A DNA stretch of 9,058 bases, from the NCBI GenBank assembly GCA_021794335.1, contig JAJYQZ010000122.1, positions 1 to 9,058 on the forward strand, given 5' to 3'. This document shows, in pieces, positions 7,180 to 9,058 of this stretch. Origin of the DNA: a bacterium (GTDB taxonomy: Bacteria; SZUA-79; Acidulodesulfobacterales; Acidulodesulfobacteraceae). A program made the position numbers and the translations under genes. Below the pieces are notes generated by a model. That model was not told where the DNA came from. It saw only the letters and a list, made by a program, of their open reading frames with translations, and ran no database searches. Each line of letters begins with the position of its first letter. Position 1 is the stretch's first letter.

Positions 7180-7806
7180 ATGTTCATAGATATAAGTATG
7201 GATGTCGAGGACGGGATGCTTCACTGGCCGAGCGACCCCGCAATAGAAATCGACAACTATTCGGATATAAAAAAAGGAGCGGCTTCGAATAACAGCAAAA
7301 TCACTTGCGGCGTTCATACAGGGACGCATATGGATGCGCCGCGCCATTTTATAGAAGGCGGTGCCGGAATAGATAAATTTAACTTAGATACATTGATAGG
7401 TCCGTGCAGGGTCATAGAAGTTCCTGCGGGGATTTCGCCCATATCTAAAGAGTTTCTTGAGCCGTTGAATATAAAAAGGGGCGGCAGGCTTCTTTTTAAG
7501 ACGAAAAATTCGGAATGGATAAACGCAGGCGATAATAATTTCCATACCGATTATGTTTGCGTAAATCCTGAAGCCGCAAAATATATGGTTGAAAATGGGG
7601 TTATACTGGTCGGGGTGGATTATCTTTCTGTAGAGGGTTACCATGTCGGACACGATACCCATAAAACTTTACTTGGCGCCGGGGTTGTTATAATAGAAGG
7701 ACTTAATTTATTTAAAGTTGCGGCTGGAGATTACAAGCTTATTGCGCTTCCGGTCAAGATAAAAGATTCTAACGGAGCCCCGGCGAGAGTTATACTGGAG
7801 AAATAA
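7180..7806 (+). CDS. Cyclase-family metal-dependent hydrolase (KynB/isatin hydrolase-like)
   Basis: 208 residues, normal for the 'putative cyclase' family (Pfam cyclase), which includes arylformamidase KynB and isatin hydrolase. These open cyclic amides or cleave formamides with a divalent metal, often Mn or Zn. The signature is complete: HTGTHMDAPRHF (46-57) with His 46, His 50, Asp 52 and His 56 as metal and catalytic residues; WPSDP (16-20), a substrate-side loop; GVDYLSVEG (145-153); GHDTH (157-161); and IIEGL (171-175) with Glu 173. Known members split N-formylkynurenine or isatin, so a role in aromatic breakdown fits with the iorAB genes in the same window, but the immediate neighbours are pentose-phosphate enzymes. 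Substrate is not determinable from sequence. AGGGG at 7166-7170 supports the ATG at 7180. Confidence 0.9.
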   Translation: MFIDISMDVEDGMLHWPSDPAIEIDNYSDIKKGAASNNSKITCGVHTGTHMDAPRHFIEGGAGIDKFNLDTLIGPCRVIEVPAGISPISKEFLEPLNIKRGGRLLFKTKNSEWINAGDNNFHTDYVCVNPEAAKYMVENGVILVGVDYLSVEGYHVGHDTHKTLLGAGVVIIEGLNLFKVAAGDYKLIALPVKIKDSNGAPARVILEK

Positions 7807-7832
7807 ATTCCGGCGATAATTAAATATTTATT

Positions 7833-7871
7833 AGTAAAAGGGGACAGATTTCAAATCTGTCCCCTTTTACT
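7833..7871. repeat. Perfect 19-bp inverted repeat, GGGGACAG-type palindrome; possible bidirectional terminator or REP/MITE-like element
   Basis: The left arm 7833-7851 (AGTAAAAGGGGACAGATTT) and right arm 7853-7871 (AAATCTGTCCCCTTTTACT) are exact reverse complements separated by one C. Transcribed either way it makes a long hairpin with a GGGGACAG/CTGTCCCC core and a run of four T on the 3' arm, so it could act as a rho-independent terminator in both directions. Palindromes with this core are, from memory, dispersed in many proteobacterial genomes and linked with REP-associated tyrosine transposases; no such transposase is in this window. It lies between the cyclase stop (7806) and the zwf start (7905), leaving only 33 bases for any zwf-specific promoter and leader. 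Confidence 0.8.
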
Positions 7872-7904
7872 CAGAAAATTAATCAAATAAAGGCGGGTGC
7901 AGTA

Positions 7905-9058
7905 ATGGCAGAACTAAAACCTTCTATAATCGTAATTTTCGGGGCAAGCGGAGATCTGGCGCATATCAAAATATTTCCCGCATTATACAGCTTATGGGAG
8001 GACGGGTTTTTCCCCGATAGTTTTTTCATCGTAGGATTTGCCAGGACGGGTATGGACGATGAAACTTTCCGAAAAACAATCCTCGATGCTTTGAATGCGA
8101 ATTGCAGGAAAAAACCCATAAATGAAGATGATTTTTTAAATTTTTCAAAGAATATATTTTATCTGAAGTCAAAATACGATGATGAATCGAGTTATAAGGA
8201 ATTGGGCAAATTCGTTAAATCTAAGGCTTCGGAATATAATATACCTAAAAATATCGTTTATTACCTTTCCACCCCGCCGAATGTTTATATTCAAATAATT
8301 GACGGCATTCAAAGCGCAAATCTTACTTCAAGCGAATTTAAAGGGGATAACTTTTCAAGGATTGTCGTCGAAAAGCCGTTTGGCTACGATTACGAAAGCG
8401 CGAAAGATTTAAACAGTAAAATTCTTTCCGTGTTTAAAGAAGAAGAAGTTTACAGGATAGACCATTATCTGGGAAAAGAAACCGTTCAAAATATATTTGC
8501 TTTCAGGTTTTCGAACGCTATTTTTGAACCCCTATGGAACAATAAATATATAGACCATATACAAATATCAGCATTGGAACCTATCGGGGTAGGGTTCAGA
8601 GCCGGCTATTTTGATAAATCCGGCATTATAAGGGATATGATGCAAAATCATATGATGCAGTTATTATCATTCGTTGCAATAGAACCGCCCGCTATTTTCC
8701 ATGCCGACGATATAAGAAACGAAAAGGCGAAACTATTGAAAAGCATAAGGCCTTTCAGTTTAAACGATGTAAAAAATTTTGCGGTCAGGGGGCAATACGA
8801 CAGAGGATTTATCGGCAATAAGCCCGTAATAAGCTACAAAGAAGAAAAAGGAATACCGCCTAATTCAACTACCGATACATATGCGGCTTTAAGGCTTTTC
8901 ATAGATAATTATAGATGGGCGGGAGTGCCGTTTTACCTGAGGTCGGGTAAAAGATTAAAAAAGCATAAAACCGAGATAGCGGTGTTTTTTAAAAAGCTGC
9001 CTTACAGTCTTTACGGAAAAGATGGAATGGAAAAAATTAAACAAAATTCTATAATAAT
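7905..9058 (+). CDS. zwf: Glucose-6-phosphate 1-dehydrogenase (3' end outside window)
   Basis: 384 codons are present with no stop before the right edge; full enzymes have about 480-515 residues, so roughly the last fifth is missing. Oxidises glucose 6-phosphate to 6-phosphogluconolactone. N-terminal Rossmann fold IFGASGDLAHIKIFPALY (11-28) with the conserved Lys 22; Arg 47 in FIVGFARTGM sits where NADP-specific enzymes bind the 2'-phosphate. Then EKPFG (156-160) and the active-site signature RIDHYLGKE (184-192) with Asp 186, His 187 and Lys 191. DMMQNHMMQ (244-252) holds the catalytic-dyad region His 249, and FYLRSGKRL (343-351) is the sugar-phosphate loop. The first Rossmann turn reads GDLAHIK rather than the usual GDLA(K/R)(R/K)K. 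The ATG at 7905 is preceded by a weak AGGCGGG (7891-7897). Partner of the upstream gnd. Confidence 0.96.
   Translation, partial: MAELKPSIIVIFGASGDLAHIKIFPALYSLWEDGFFPDSFFIVGFARTGMDDETFRKTILDALNANCRKKPINEDDFLNFSKNIFYLKSKYDDESSYKELGKFVKSKASEYNIPKNIVYYLSTPPNVYIQIIDGIQSANLTSSEFKGDNFSRIVVEKPFGYDYESAKDLNSKILSVFKEEEVYRIDHYLGKETVQNIFAFRFSNAIFEPLWNNKYIDHIQISALEPIGVGFRAGYFDKSGIIRDMMQNHMMQLLSFVAIEPPAIFHADDIRNEKAKLLKSIRPFSLNDVKNFAVRGQYDRGFIGNKPVISYKEEKGIPPNSTTDTYAALRLFIDNYRWAGVPFYLRSGKRLKKHKTEIAVFFKKLPYSLYGKDGMEKIKQNSII

Noticed and set aside
7883..8119. Reverse-strand open frame of 78 codons
   Set aside because: It lies antisense to the start of zwf, shows no recognisable domain, and the + strand frame has clear G6PDH motifs.

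Overview
The window is a moderately AT-rich, gene-dense stretch of a bacterial chromosome. Ten genes, two of them cut by the window edges, all lie on the + strand with short gaps (28 to 98 bases). Content points to an anaerobe or microaerophile: a MetV-type zinc/C-terminal subunit of methylenetetrahydrofolate reductase, an O2-sensitive indolepyruvate:ferredoxin oxidoreductase (IorAB), and an Fe-S uracil-DNA glycosylase. The A/T-rich third positions and this gene set would suit one of the deltaproteobacterial-type candidate lineages, but that placement is a guess from gene content only.

Layout: (1) 1-1288, one-carbon metabolism: the end of a metV-like gene and a divergent MetF-like protein in which folate-contact motifs look altered. 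(2) 1310-4026, iorA and iorB, which oxidise aryl-pyruvates to acyl-CoA and reduce ferredoxin. (3) 4116-4901, a family 4 (4Fe-4S) uracil-DNA glycosylase with a Ser-rich N-terminal extension. (4) 4946-6200, a short NfeD protein and a slipin (stomatin/band 7), the classic membrane-microdomain pair. (5) 6233-9058, a short-form 6-phosphogluconate dehydrogenase, a metal-dependent cyclase-family hydrolase, and glucose-6-phosphate dehydrogenase (cut by the right edge), i.e. the two oxidative pentose-phosphate dehydrogenases with a hydrolase between them.

No CRISPR array, phage gene, transposase, tRNA or rRNA was seen. The most striking non-coding element is a perfect 19-bp inverted repeat with one central base at 7833-7871, just upstream of zwf. 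It resembles the GGGGACAG-type palindromes scattered through many bacterial genomes. Smaller repeats sit at three other gene junctions.

I do not see a clearly undescribed multi-gene system. The best leads are the MetF-like protein with altered folate motifs and a very AT-rich 3' half, the animal-like NADP-type motif NRTVSK in a short-form 6PGDH, the hydrolase placed between the enzymes on either side of the lactonase step, and the perfect palindrome before zwf.
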